Assembly: GCA_026874595.1 (NCBI GenBank)
Contig: CM049312.1
Span: 50,223,429-50,287,428, forward strand
Direction: 5' to 3'
Source of the DNA: Sipunculus nudus
Taxonomy: Eukaryota > Annelida > Sipuncula > Golfingiida > Sipunculidae
Length of the DNA: 64,000 nt
Position numbers and translations under genes: made by a program. Of the stretch, positions 1 to 11,284 are shown in pieces. The notes below the pieces were generated by a model. It was not told the DNA's origin, did not search any database, and saw nothing but the letters and a program-made list of their open reading frames with translations. Every line of letters begins with the position of its first letter. The first letter of the stretch is position 1.

Positions 1-142
1 GCCACCTACAGTAATTTTTTCACAGTGTATGTCCCTGCTTATTTCTCAGAAGGGATTTGATATATCAGTCTGAAATTCGGCATATGTATATATCTTTGAT
101 AGCTTTGTTGTATACAAGACTGGTGGTGCCAGCTACAAGCAT

Positions 143-2376
143 TAGCTCAGCTGGCTATAAGTCATCTGAGCTTTAGTCATGGTCCATTGTCCAACATCCA
201 TCCGTCAGTCCATCCTTCTGTCCGTATGCCCCTCCATCCGTTAGACTAATGCGTTTTGTAACCTTTCGACCTATAAATAAAAAATTCAGCATATTGTTAG
301 ATGTACCTGAGATCTCCTACCAAACCCGAAATTGGGTCACTGCAACTTTTTTATTTTGAGAAATTAAGGAAAACCCTCAATTTTCCATAAAAAAACCCAT
401 TGTTTCACTTGAAAACTGCATGATATCCAAACCACTGATCTGATATTGGTCATATTTAATATAACCATTTCTCTATATAATTCCTATGTACATACCAGAA
501 ATTAGGTCAGTATTGTGTAATTTCTTGAAGTTATGGGCCCAAACATAATTCACTTGGTAAAAAATCAGGAAATATATTTACTCACTTAACATGAAAATTA
601 TTGAAGCTGTAGACTTTTTTCAGGGATGTAACTTTACATAATCAAGATTCGATTGTATACCAAAAAATCAATTTGAATTTTGCCAATTTTTAGCTCAGTT
701 TACTATAAGTCTTCTGAGCTATAGTTGTAGTCCTTTGTCCTTTGGCTGTCCATCTGTCTGTTAAACTGGCGTGTTTTGAAACCCTTGGACCTATGAATCT
801 GAAATTCAGCATACAGTTAGATGTCCCTAAAATCTCCTGCCATTCAACAAATTGGGTCACTAGGACTTCGTTCCTTTGAGATATTAAGGAAACACCTGTG
901 TTCTCCATTAAAAACCCATTGTTACACTCCACAAAGTGGCCAGGCATATAGTTTTACCCATGTCCCTCATTCTGTCCTTCCATCATTCTGAAATCAAACA
1001 GTTATCCAGACTTTTTTTGCAATGCCTGCAGGTATTGGCCTGATTTTTGGTTTTTGGGTGCATAATGACCACTTACAGATTGAGTTTGTGTTTTGTCTCA
1101 GTTGACCTAATTTTGACTGTATGATGGCTCCTGAACATAGAAAATTTCATGAAAAATAGAAATTTCCATTTTTTGCACATGTACAGACTTTTTTTCGCAA
1201 TGCTTGCAGATATTAGCCAAATTTTTGGTGTGTGGCTGAATCATGACCAGTTACAGATTGAGGTAGCTTTTTGTCTCGTATGATGGTCAAAGAACAGAAT
1301 ATTTCATGCAAATAGAAATTTTCATGATAAATTCACATGTACAGACTTTTTTTCACAGTGCTTGCAGATATTGACTTGATTTATTGAACCTTGCCAGATC
1401 ATGACCAGTAACAAAGGGTTTGCATTTCGTTGCAGTTGTTGTACTTTGAAATTGAAATTTTCATGAGAAATGCACAGGTACAGCCTTTTTTTTGGAAATG
1501 CTTGCAGATATTGGCCTAATTTTTGTTGTGTGGGTGCGTAATGACCACTTACAGATTGAGTTCGCATTTTGTCCTGGTTCACCTGCTTTTGGCTGTATGA
1601 CAATTCCTGAACATAGAAAATTTTACAAACTTTAAGAAATATTTCTAATTTGCTCCAGGCGGGGGCATTTGTGTCGTTCCGACACATCTAGTTATTTTAT
1701 CAAATTCACTGAACCTTTTATTTCGGTGAATAAAATTAAGCATGTACTGAAAACTCCAATTTACAAAACTGTTTTAATAGTGATCGAAGGAATAATCTTG
1801 AAGATGCCATGTTGTGGCATTATTTTCTTTTAAATTCAGATTAAACATTTGTGATTTAAAAATAATAAAATATATGTGTATGCATAGAATGACCCAATAT
1901 GAGCTACACTCTGGATATATAATGATTGCAACATAGAATTCTAATATTTTAACTTATATTTTCAGTTTTTTTTATAACAAAATTATAAAACTTGTAAATA
2001 AAAAAATCAGATTAAAACTATTAATGGAAAAAGTGGATATGCTAAAAAAATAGGCATTAATATAAACTTACGGGCATAATTCCCTTGAAAGTGAAATAAA
2101 GGTATTAGTCCATTCTGTCCACTTGCCTGTCCATCTGTAAATTTTTCATATGCATCACAGTATCTCAAAACATTTACTGTTTTTCTTCATGACAGTCTTT
2201 TCAGAGTGTTAGTTTTGCATTCATATATTTAGAACTTTACTATAACCAAGTAGGAGGGCTGCTTTCCTATTAGCCTCTCATAAGCTTATATATATGAAAA
2301 CATTACAATAGAATATTTTTCATTTGCAAAAATTTCAAGCTTCAGCTGAGCACTGTGACCCATGGGTCCCTTTTTC
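143..2376 (+). repeat. Family-1 Helentron-like element fragments
   Basis: Two 5' ends of the same family start near 143 and 692 (TTTAGCTCAG followed by a CTGAGCT partner, then a GTCC-rich stretch). A 3' end sits at 2342-2376: TCAGCTGAG, then the perfect palindrome GACCCATGGGTC at 2357-2368 and a T-rich end. The start and end motifs are inverted complements, as in better preserved copies at 40824-44717 and 57506-60257. No coding potential. The Helentron/HINE assignment is inferred from structure alone. Confidence 0.55.
1000..1645 (+). repeat. Degenerate tandem repeat, ~140-175 bp unit
   Basis: About four diverged units begin with CAGACTTTTTTT near 1009, 1185, 1341 and 1482, followed by a 'TTGCAGATATTGGCC'-type block and a 'GACCACTTACAGATTGAG' block. 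It is the internal core array of the surrounding family-1 fragment. Open frames here are chance. Confidence 0.6.
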
Positions 2377-2559
2377 TGAATAGCCCTGAATGTGATGTGA
2401 AGTCAAACATGTGTACACAAGCCACAGTGTTAGAGGATCATAAAGCACTTTGGCAGTTGCCAGATGTGGGGTGGGTTGGGGGAGCTAATTAGGGTATAAA
2501 AATATTTTGAAAATTCAATTTTGAGAGTGCCTGGGCATTTATTACGTTGATTATGGTAC

Positions 2560-3016
2560 TCCTGTATGGAACTTGCGATCTGTCAACAGTTGTACATTAA
2601 TAATACCAAGAACCAGGCTGATGTACCATGGGGATATAGCTTTTAGTCACAGTGCACCTGTACTATGGAACAGATTGCCTTCACAGTTGAGATCTGAAAC
2701 AGATTAAAATTGTTGAGTTTCTTAAGAATTTTCTTTTAACAGAGCTTATGGATTGTAATATGTGCCATCACATGTCTTGTGTAGTTGTATAGTCATTTGT
2801 AAGTCTTACATGTATTGGTAAAGCTGATATGCATATTAGTAATATTTTAGGAATGTTTTAATTTGATAGTTATAGATTTATTGTTGTATATGTGTGCATT
2901 GATTTACTGGCAAAATTTAAATTATGGCTTTTCAGTGTTTTACTTGATTTTATTGTAAAGGGCCATGAGCAATAGTATGTTTTGGTATGACGCTATATAA
3001 ATTTACATAATTGTAT
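2560..3016 (+). pseudogene. 3' end of a CR1/L2-type LINE
   Basis: A frame around 2625-2705 reads HGDIAFSHSAPVLWNRLPSQ, the conserved C-terminal block of many CR1/L2-clade ORF2 proteins (a G-x-x-AF...AP-LWN-LP signature), then stops. About 240 bp downstream, 2958-3010 carries a 'GGTATGACGCTATATAAAT' motif, typical of the short 3' tail of these LINEs. Upstream RT and endonuclease are absent, so this is a 5'-truncated, inactive copy. The signature is seen directly; the clade is from family knowledge. Confidence 0.65.
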
Positions 3017-3020
3017 CGCA

Positions 3021-4600
3021 AGACATAGTCTGGAGATACTATGGTTTAGGCACGGTTGCGCCGCCGCTGCCGCAGAGATTTCTTTTGGACACAATAACTC
3101 AAAAAATAGTTCACGGATCTTTACCAAACTTGATATATGTATAGATATGGGTGAGAGGACGACGCCTATTTAAAATGAGGTCATGACCTCAACTAGGAGA
3201 GTGACCTTGACCTTGAATAGGTCCAATTTTGGGGAAAATCACACAAATTCTTAAATATCTCAAGAAAACTTGCATGGATTGATCCCAAAATCAAGTTGAT
3301 CAAAGATCATGGATAGGGTTGTCATGTTCAAGAAACTGGTGGCGCCACCTGTTATTCTTTACTTGTTTTCATGCCGTTTAATATCCCCAAAATTGCTACT
3401 TGACAGTACTGTGAGCATTATAAGTCAAAAACTAATGGACAGATTTCTTTCATATTATGCAAATACATAGATATGGGTTATGGGATGATGTTTATTTAAA
3501 TTGGGGTCATGACCTGTCCTATGAGAGTGGCCTTGACCTTGAATATTGCCATATATGGTGAAAATCACACAAAACCATTAATTTCTCAATAAGGGATGCA
3601 TGCATTGGTCCAAAAATCAACTTGACCGAAGATCTTTGATAGTAATGTCATGTACCAGAAACAGGTGGCGCTACCTGTTATTCTTTTACTTGTTTTGGTG
3701 CCGTTTAATACCCCTTCATTGCCACTTAACAGTACATTTATAACCTGTGAGCATTATAAGTCAAAAACTAATGGACAGATTTCTTTCATATTATGCATAT
3801 ACATAGACATGGGTTATGGGATGATGTATATATAAATTGGGGTCATGACCTTTCCTATTAGAGTGGCCTTGACCTTGAATATTGCCATATATGGTGAAAA
3901 TTACACAAAATCATTAATATCTCAATAAGGGATGCATGCATTGGGCCAAAAATCAACATGTTCGAAGATCTTGGAAAGTATTGTCATGTACCGGAAACAG
4001 GTGGCGCCACCTGTTATTCTTTTACTTGTTTTGTGCCGTTTAATACCCCATCATTGCCATTTATCAGTACTGTGAGCATTATAAGTCAAAAACTAATGGA
4101 CAAATTTCTTTCATATTATGCATATACATTGATATGGGTTATAGGATAATGTTTATTTGAATAGGGGTCATGACCTTTCCAATGAGTGGCCTTGACCTTG
4201 AATATTGCCATAAATGGTGAAAATCACACAAAATCATTAATTTCTCAATAAGGGATGTATTGATTGGTCCAAAATTCAACTTGAACGAAGATCTTGGATA
4301 GTGTTGTCATGTACGGGAAACAGGTGGTGCCACCTGTTATTCTATTACTTGTTTTCGTGCCGTTTAATACCCAATCATTGCCACTTAACAGTACTGTGAG
4401 CATTACAAGTCAAAAACTTCTTTCATATTATGCATATACATAGACATTGGTTAGGGGATGATGTATATTGAAATTGGGGTAATGACCTTTTCTATGAGAA
4501 TGACCTTTTCTATGAGTGTGGTCTGATATTAATTGTAGCTGAAGATGGGGGGCCTATTCTTAAAGGGGGGGGGGGGGGATTAATTGTCTGGGGATACTAT
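3021..4600 (+). repeat. ~330-bp tandem array with GGTGGCGCCACC core
   Basis: Four units of about 330 bp are marked by the palindrome GGTGGCGCCACC or one-base variants near 3338, 3666, 4000 and 4324. Each is followed by 'TGTTATTCTTTTACTTGTTTT' type sequence and a block on 'GAGTGGCCTTGACCTTGAAT'. The array is bounded by direct copies of GTCTGGRGATACTAT at 3028-3042 and 4586-4600. No protein family is encoded. Confidence 0.75.
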
Positions 4601-4639
4601 TTCACCTGCGGTGCCAAGAAATATCTAGTTATTATTATT

Positions 4640-5030
4640 ATTATGTCCCTGCTTATTTCTCAGGAGGAATTTGATATATCAGCCTGATTTTGTGTATATC
4701 TGTACATCTCAAATAGTTTTGTTGTATACAAGACTGGTTGCACCACCTACTATAATTTTCGCAATGTATGTCCCTGCTAATATCTGAGGAGTGATTTGAC
4801 ATATATATCAGCCTGAAATTGTGCATGTCCATACATCTTGGATAGTTATGTTGTATACAAGACTTGTGGTGCCACCTACTATTGTTTTGGGTTTCATGCA
4901 TCTGTGCTCATTGCTCAAGAGTGGTTGAAGTATCTGCATCGCTGAAATTTTACAAGTCCATACATCTATGAAGTCTCATACACTAAGACTGATGGTGCCA
5001 CCTACATGAAGGCTTTGTTATTGATTTTCA
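4640..5030 (+). repeat. ~125-bp core monomers (variant palindrome)
   Basis: Three monomers each run TGTCCCTGCTTATTTCTCAG, a TTTGATATATCAGCCTGA block, then 'TTGTATACAAGACTGGTGGTGCCACCTAC'-type sequence, with degenerate palindromes near 4735, 4867 and 4993. The same monomer recurs at 1-140, 11980-12135 and 53960-54310, so it is a dispersed family core. Confidence 0.65.
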
Positions 5031-5532
5031 TACTTTCCCTGTAATTTGAGACTGTTAAATGACAGCAGTTGTCAGTTTCCCAGCTCTAGGTTCATTAAGT
5101 GTCCTGAAACCATGTATGCCTATAGATCATGACCAGTGTTATCGGATGAATATGAATATGGCACCAAATGATTTTTTGGGGTATATTTTTCACACATTTT
5201 TCTAGTATTTTTGAGACTGCCAAATTACAGCAACTGTGCCATTTTCTGAAACGTGGATGTACTACAGGGCACAAGTTGTAATTGTTGGACTTGGAGACTT
5301 CTTGATTAATATCCAGGGATGTCCTAGGAAAAATCTTCGTGGGAAGGTGTCAAAGTACGTAGCCTATATTGTGCAAGCTACATGCCAAAAGCTTCATTGG
5401 ACACAGTGTCTATCTCCATATTGGTAAATAAGTCACCATGATCTCATTTGCATAAATTAGAGTGCCCTCAGGACAACGAGTACTAAACACAAAATGAAAA
5501 TCAGTATCACAGCCACAACCAAAATTTCAGAA

Positions 5533-5566
5533 AACTGAGCGTCATGACCCATGGGGCACTTGTTTT
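5533..5566 (+). repeat. Family-1 3' terminus beside splice acceptor
   Basis: ACTGAGCGTCATGACCCATG followed by GGGCACTTGTTTTA matches the family-1 3' end seen intact at 44681-44717 (one palindrome base changed). It ends about 22 bp before the acceptor of the RNASEH2A exon at 5589, so its T-rich tail may contribute to the polypyrimidine region. Confidence 0.6.
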
Positions 5567-5588
5567 ATTTATAAATTGTGTTTTGCAG

Positions 5589-5712
5589 ACCCTGATACCA
5601 AATCCTTCCTGGCTAACAACATAGACCCAGTGTTTGGTTTCCCTCAGTTTGTAAGGTTCAGCTGGTCCACAGCTTCAACCATATTACAGGATAAAGCAGA
5701 AAAGATAAACTG
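5589..5712 (+). CDS. RNASEH2A: RNASEH2A penultimate exon
   Basis: RNASEH2A is the catalytic subunit of the trimeric nuclear ribonuclease H2, which cuts RNA:DNA hybrids and removes single ribonucleotides from DNA. The exon follows a T-rich tract and TTTTGCAG (5581-5588) and ends at AACTG|gtaagt (donor at 5713). It begins in phase 1 and leaves phase 2. It encodes [20 protein letters not shown] followed by [14 protein letters not shown], near-identical in pattern to the vertebrate block ending in [12 protein letters not shown], a very conserved type 2 RNase H C-terminal segment. The DEDD active-site residues belong to exons before this window. The next exon is 14.2 kb downstream and joins with matching phase (TG+G = Trp). 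Confidence 0.92.
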
Positions 5713-5849
5713 GTAAGTATAAGTGTCATACAGTTTTTAGCCAGAACTCCAGTACCAAATCTTGCAATGAGTATGAATCTGTAACTTAGCTTGACAATAC
5801 AAATCAGCTATTTCACTGGCTGGTTGTGGTCTCTTCATTTGAATTCATG

Positions 5850-6345
5850 AACTGTGATATGGATCTGGAGAAACTTCTGTCTCTATATATCTATGTCTTC
5901 TATATATTGCACACCACCTCTGAAAGGAAATGGTTTGACAACAAGTGCTTTCCTTGAAGAATGGTTTGCATTCCTCTTAATGTTTGTTTCAATCCCTGAA
6001 GACACTGTTACAGTCAGGGACATCAACCTTCATCTTGATATACAGCCATCACTTGCAACACCAGTATCACTGTCTCAGGAATAATGTCACCAGTCCAGGA
6101 CTGTGTGATTTCAGTGGTAAACCTTCCTGTAACCACATTACCATAAAATTTACCAGATCATTAGCTAAACCTGATGCCAAACAGAAAATTGTCTCTTCCT
6201 GCAAAGTGCATGCCTCTGATGTGGAACAGTTTAGAATGGAAATAGCTGCCTCACTTGTCTTACATAACTATCATGGCTCTATAGGTAATTGGTCTCCAAC
6301 TACATTGATGGTATCAGATCACTTTTACAGCAGTTCATAGAATGC
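5850..6345 (+). pseudogene. LINE ORF2 endonuclease relic
   Basis: Frame 5854-6084 contains PPLKGNGLTTSAFLEEWFAF and, after a gap, VRDINLHLD. These match the 'RPPPSKKNG..T..FL.E...L...GD.N.HLD' region of APE-type endonucleases of CR1/L2-like LINEs; the key GD is mutated to RD. A second frame, 5984-6340, continues with SSCKVHASDVEQFRMEIAAS, resembling the post-endonuclease linker. The frame change and missing catalytic residues show a dead, truncated copy inserted soon after the exon donor. Clade level is inferred. Confidence 0.6.
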
Positions 6346-6580
6346 TAAAAAGCTAAATGAGACCAAATGTCTTCATCGTCACTTAGAATGCGGTGAAAAA
6401 TAGCTGAAGATATTATATGCAATTTTATCAGTGGGAGACCTCAGACCAGACTCTAACAATTGGCGACCTCGTTATGTTAATGGTTCATTGCCTTCATACA
6501 GGTGTGCCTTCATACAGGTGTGCACGGTAACAGAATTGTCCTAGTTTCTCCAGGCATGTGGATGTGTACAGACCCCAGAC

Positions 6581-8650
6581 ATGGCAGACATAAAAATTGA
6601 ATTAGAAAAATTGGCAGAAACTGTCAGTTTGGAAGCAACAACTGTTGCAAAACTAAAAGAAAATAGTATTTGCAACAGAAGGATTCTGTTTTCGTTTACA
6701 GACCAAGATATTTTAGAACTGAATTTGAACATTGGACAATGTACGGACAATGTTCTGCCCTTAATCTAGATATTAAAGAACTAAACACAAAGTCTGTCAT
6801 GCGGGAAGAAAGTAGGGACCGGCTCCAACAAAATCACTGGCAAAGGATAAGGCTTTGAACGAGCTGATGAAGTCACTCGGAGATGACACACTACCCGCTG
6901 TGCTGGCCAACTTGGCGATGGTGACACTAGTGAACATGACTAACTGTGCTCCCAGCTAGAAAAATCGGGTTAGCCAAAACCATTACTTATCCCAGACTGA
7001 ATCTCTACTATACAGGGCAGTGTAGATGTGTTGGAGGAACAAGAACTGGCTACCGCTGGTTCTGCTCTACTTTTCATTAAAACACAGAGGGGTAAACTCG
7101 AATATGTAACTTTGGCACAAATGGATTTCGGCTAATTCGCATATTATGCAAAGGTTAATACAGTGCGGGCAGCTGTCATAATATCCGATATACTTGCATA
7201 CCTGCAGTATAATGAGAAGCATGGCGAGTATGGGCAACAGAACAATTTCCTTTCAGTTATGCAGTTTGACAATGAATTCCGTAAATATCAGGCCAAAGAA
7301 GGGTTCAAGTGGGGAACAGATAATATACCGTAAAATCTGAAATTTCGTACCTCGATGAATTTCGTACACGGTCTTTCTTCAGTAACCATAATTATTAAAA
7401 TGACATGTTAAATTTCGAACTGCTGATGGTCTGTTACGCCACATTTGACATTAGCAGGATTGCCGTGAATGTAACACTGACGTAAACTCACCCTGTTATC
7501 TGGTTTTGAACAAGCCTACCGGTCCGATCGATGTGATTGCCATATGAATTATATCTACATCATATAGAATGTAATTTGACTGAAAACTAAGATTTTTGTT
7601 TCAGCGACAATAAAAAAACTTAAAATATCTCGAATGGGAGTTGCTTAATTGTCTGGGATGCGAGTGACACGCCGTGAACAACTGACAGACGTCCATGAAG
7701 TTTGACGGAGGTTGGAAATAGGATAGTCTGGATTAACTCCGTAAATGATCTCAAGACCACTAGCTTTACATGCACCGTTAAGGGGGATTTCCGTGTGTAA
7801 GCCAGGTTCAAATTGGTCTCTTTCAAGCAAGCTCGGCGTTCTGGTGTATGTATTGCCAATGTTAATCAGTTTGAAAATTAATGCTAATCATTTAAAATAA
7901 ATATCTTGAATGTCACATCAGAAAGACTCAGTTTCGAGTACCTGGGCTCCGTATCGCCCAATAAACAAGTCACACGAGATCAAACGGTACATCAAAGCGC
8001 TGGCAGACGTTCATGAAGTTTAACGGAGGTTGGATATTTGATATTGGATAATCAGGATCGATTAACTCTTCAAGTGATCTAAAGACCTCTAGCTTTTTGT
8101 GCACTATTAGTGGGGATTTCCATGCGTAAGCCACCTGAAAAACATTCTCTCCGGGCAAAGCCCCGGATGTCAAGCAAGCATGTACGGGTGTCGAGCTTCA
8201 TGACAGGATTAAATCCTTCAGATATACTTTTCAGATTCCTTTTCCAAACTGATTTAATATAAAATAAACAACACAAGTATAGAAAATAATGTTTTTATTC
8301 ATGAAACTTCATGGTTCACACGGATGAATGCAAAATCGGCGAGTGAATACTTGAGGCTCCTATTATCGCCCACTGCCGACGAGGCATCTTAACTTGTCAA
8401 GACCATAATTTTAAAACTGCTGAAATCGGCTGTTAAATTTCGGACTTACACAAATTTAAATATTTTTTTCTGTACGAAATTTCACAGATTTTACGGTACA
8501 CCTCATGTCAGTAATGTTGGACAAAAAAGCATACAAATATGAAAGCAAAAAACCTAGCAGTGGTGTTCTTGTAAACACAAAAGGTTCTGTTGATTCTTCT
8601 GGCTGAGAAATCTGTCATAGTTTTAGTTGTAGAAATGGGTGCCTGTTTTT
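6581..8650 (+). pseudogene. DIRS-like gag relic split by TIR element
   Basis: ATG at 6581 opens a frame with a heptad-like N-terminus (KIELEKLAETVSLEATTVAK). Broken frames continue to about 7320 with QFDNEFRKYQAKEGFKWGTD, a block resembling the 'YD.EYR..QA..GF.WG' segment of DIRS/Ngaro-type gag proteins. If the TA-flanked element 7328-8496 is skipped, the frame resumes at 8499 and reaches a Cys-rich stretch at about 8610-8650 (CHSFSCRNGCLFLACKY), similar in spacing to the Cys/His cluster of those proteins. Several stops and frameshifts are present. The coding relic is fairly clear; the DIRS assignment is tentative. It could instead come from another retroelement or a Crypton-like gene. Confidence 0.45.
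7328..8496. mobile_element. 1.17-kb TIR element, TA target duplication
   Basis: Terminal inverted repeats begin CCGTAAAATCTGAAATTTCG at 7328 and end with the inverse (GTACGAAATTTCACAGATTT to TACGG) at 8496. TA dinucleotides flank both sides (7326-7327, 8497-8498), as in Tc1/mariner-type insertions. The interior holds two diverged direct repeats (about 7660-7850 and 7990-8195, each with a 'GACGTYCATGAAGTTTRACGGAGG' type block) and no transposase, so it is non-autonomous. Confidence 0.8.
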
Positions 8651-9016
8651 GGCGTGCAAATATTAAAAATAATAATAATAAATTAGAGTCCGGGTGTAGC
8701 GGAAACCACCCACAATGGCAACATAGTGCCACCACCAAGATTTGTAAAAAATCCTAGGAATGAATATGTGGAAAACCAACACCGTCACCTCCTATCGTCC
8801 TGGGAATAGCAGCTCACGCATATTCATGCAAGTCCATTGTGTCAACATATACATGTTTGGATGTATAGTTCAAAATGTTATTGATGTCAAAATGTAGCAT
8901 GCAAAAATACAGATCAGCTTCTGCATTCTACATTTATCCACATAATGTAAAAAAAGCAGAACAACAAATTTTAAAGGAAAACATCAGGGTAAATACATTA
9001 TAACAGATTGTAAACC

Positions 9017-9097
9017 ACCGTTATGTTATGGTTCATTGCCTTCTTACAGGTGTATCTCTGGCATGGACGGTAACAGAATTGCGCCAGTTTTTCCAGA
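9017..9097 (+). repeat. Direct repeat of 6469-6556
   Basis: GTTATGTTATGGTTCATTGC, then an ACAGGTGT block and ACGGTAACAGAATTG, recur from 6469-6556 in the same orientation. The two copies flank the gag-like relic, so they may be the remains of its terminal direct repeats, though a short duplication cannot be excluded. Confidence 0.5.
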
Positions 9098-9411
9098 CAC
9101 ACCTGCTACCAGATTCTCAGTTTTGATGGTTTCTGCTGCTTGTAAACCTTTTTTTGTCACTTGTATGAGGATGTTGTCCCATTAAATGTGACATTAATTA
9201 CCCCCAACCTATCGTAATGTTATTATTACTATTTAAAGTTCTGGACCAGGTTTGCTGATTGGTTATGATCCATATTGCTTGATTTTAGTCACGTGATAGT
9301 AGTACATTTACACCTACAGTAGCATGAATAGCGGATCTTCTATATGGATAAAAATATCAGCAAACCAGGCTGACCTTTGACCATCAGATCTGTAGACAGC
9401 TATGTGCACAT

Positions 9412-11130
9412 GAAAACTAGAATACGGGTAGTCGACAAGCGACTACTTGTATCCGCCTAAATCAGAGTGGAACGGGTGAAGTGTTGCATATCAGCATGGA
9501 TGTCTGCAGCCAAATTGTGTATGTAGGTTGCGCTACCTACCAAAAAATCCAGAAAGCCGTCCAAGTTGTATACATATGCAAAATTTAAGGCAGATAAGTC
9601 AAACCACTATATTGTATATGAGTGATTTTTGCCCTTGGCAGACAAACAGATGGACGCTGTGCAAAAAAGGGTTGCAGGTGGCGCCACCAGTTTAGCGTAT
9701 GATAAAGAGCTTTGTGAGAACTATACACATGCAAAATTTTGGCCCAATTGGTCAAACGGTTCCCTAGATATGAGCTTGGATGTCTGCAGCGTAAACTTGA
9801 TTGTAGGTGGCGCCACCTGTCATAAAATCAGAAAAGCTATCCAGGATGTATAAGCATGCAGAATTTCAGGTGAATTAGTCAAACCACTGCAGAGATATGA
9901 GTGATTTTAACCCAAGGCAGACGAACAGCTGGACACTGTGCAAACATGGTTGCAGGTGGCGCCACCATTTTTTGTGTATGTTATAAAGCTCTCCAAGGGC
10001 TACATTTGTGCAAAAAAATTTTCCTGATCAATCAAACGGTTCCTGAGATATGAGCTTGGATGTCTGCAGCGTAAACATGAATGTAGGTGGCGCCACCTGT
10101 CATAAAATCAGAAAAGCTATCCAGGATGTATACGCATGCCAAATTTCAGGTGAATTAGTCAAGTCACTGCAGAGATATGAGTGATTTTAACCCAAGGCAG
10201 ACAAACAGATGGACACTGTACAAACATGGTTGCAGGTAGCGGCACCATTTTTGGTGTATGTTATAAAGCTCTCCAAGGGCTACATTTGTGCAAAAGAATT
10301 TTCCTGATCGGTCAAACGGTTCCCGAGATATGAGCTTGGATGTCTGCAGCGTAAACATGAATGTAGATGGCGCCACCTGTCATAAAATCAGATAAGCTAT
10401 CCAGGATGTATACGCATGCCAAATTTCAGGTGAATTAGTCAAGTCACTGCAGAGATATGAGTGATTTTAACCCAAGGCAGACGAACAGATGGACACTGTG
10501 CAAACATGGTTGCAGGTGGCGCCACCATTTTTGGTGTATGTTATAAAGCTCTCCGAGGGCTACATTTGTGCAAAAGAATTTTCCTGATCGGTCAAACGGT
10601 TCCCGAGATATGAGCTTGGATGTCTGCAGCGTCAACGTGAATGTAGGTGGCGCCACCTGTCATAAAATCAGAAAAGCTATCCAGGATGTTTGCGCATGCC
10701 GAATTTCAGGTGAATTAGTCAAGTCACTGCAGAGATATGAGTGATTTTAACCCAAGGCAGACGAACAGATGGACACTGTGCAAACATGGTTGCAGGTGGC
10801 GCCACCATTTTTGGTGTATGTTATAAAGCTCTCCGAGGGCTACATTTGTGCAAAAAAATTTTCCTGATCGGTCAAACGGTTCCCGAGATATGTGGGTTTA
10901 TGTGTGGAAACAGACGCACAAACGGACGCAGAGCGCAGAGGAAAGGTCAGAGGTCAAAACAAAATCGGGGCGCAGCAGTTCACATGTGACCCGAACATAA
11001 TCCCGGGTTTCGGAAAATTCCGCCCAGCGGTTACGGAGGAGTTCTCCGGACACCTACGCGGCGGCGGCGGCGGCGGCGACCAGCTGAAAACATAGTATCC
11101 GCAAAACTCTGTTTTGGCGGATACAATAAA
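9412..11130 (+). mobile_element. Family-4 Helentron-like element with 280-bp array
   Basis: The 5' end (AAAACTAGAATACGGGTAGT, then CGACAAGC) carries the sub-terminal repeat GTATCCGCC at 9449-9457. Its inverse GGCGGATAC is at 11116-11124, inside a 3' hairpin (GTATCCGC 11095-11102 pairs with GCGGATAC). The core is about 4.5 tandem units of 280 bp, each a dimer of ~140-bp halves with one GGTGGCGCCACC per half (for example 9677, 9806, 10086, 10646). A (CGG)n run lies at 11058-11078. No ORF of substance. Rolling-circle origin is inferred from the sub-terminal repeats and 3' hairpin. Confidence 0.7.
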
Positions 11131-11284
11131 CTACTTTGACAGACCAGAATATCCTATTTCTCTGAGAAAATATCAGCTTGTGGCCATGACACCAAAGAAG
11201 TCTTCAGGACAGGGATTATCTTGTGGGTGGTAAGGCCTCTGCCACAGAACATTCACCTTGGATGTTTAGCTGATAATATCAGTG

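Noticed and set aside
9629-10989. Repeated 60-80-codon frames in the 280-bp array
   Set aside because: The same frame opens in each unit only because the unit recurs; indels and stops vary, and there is no start or splice context.
11041-11090. Gly-rich coding stretch at the (CGG)n run
   Set aside because: A microsatellite just before the family-4 3' hairpin; no gene context.
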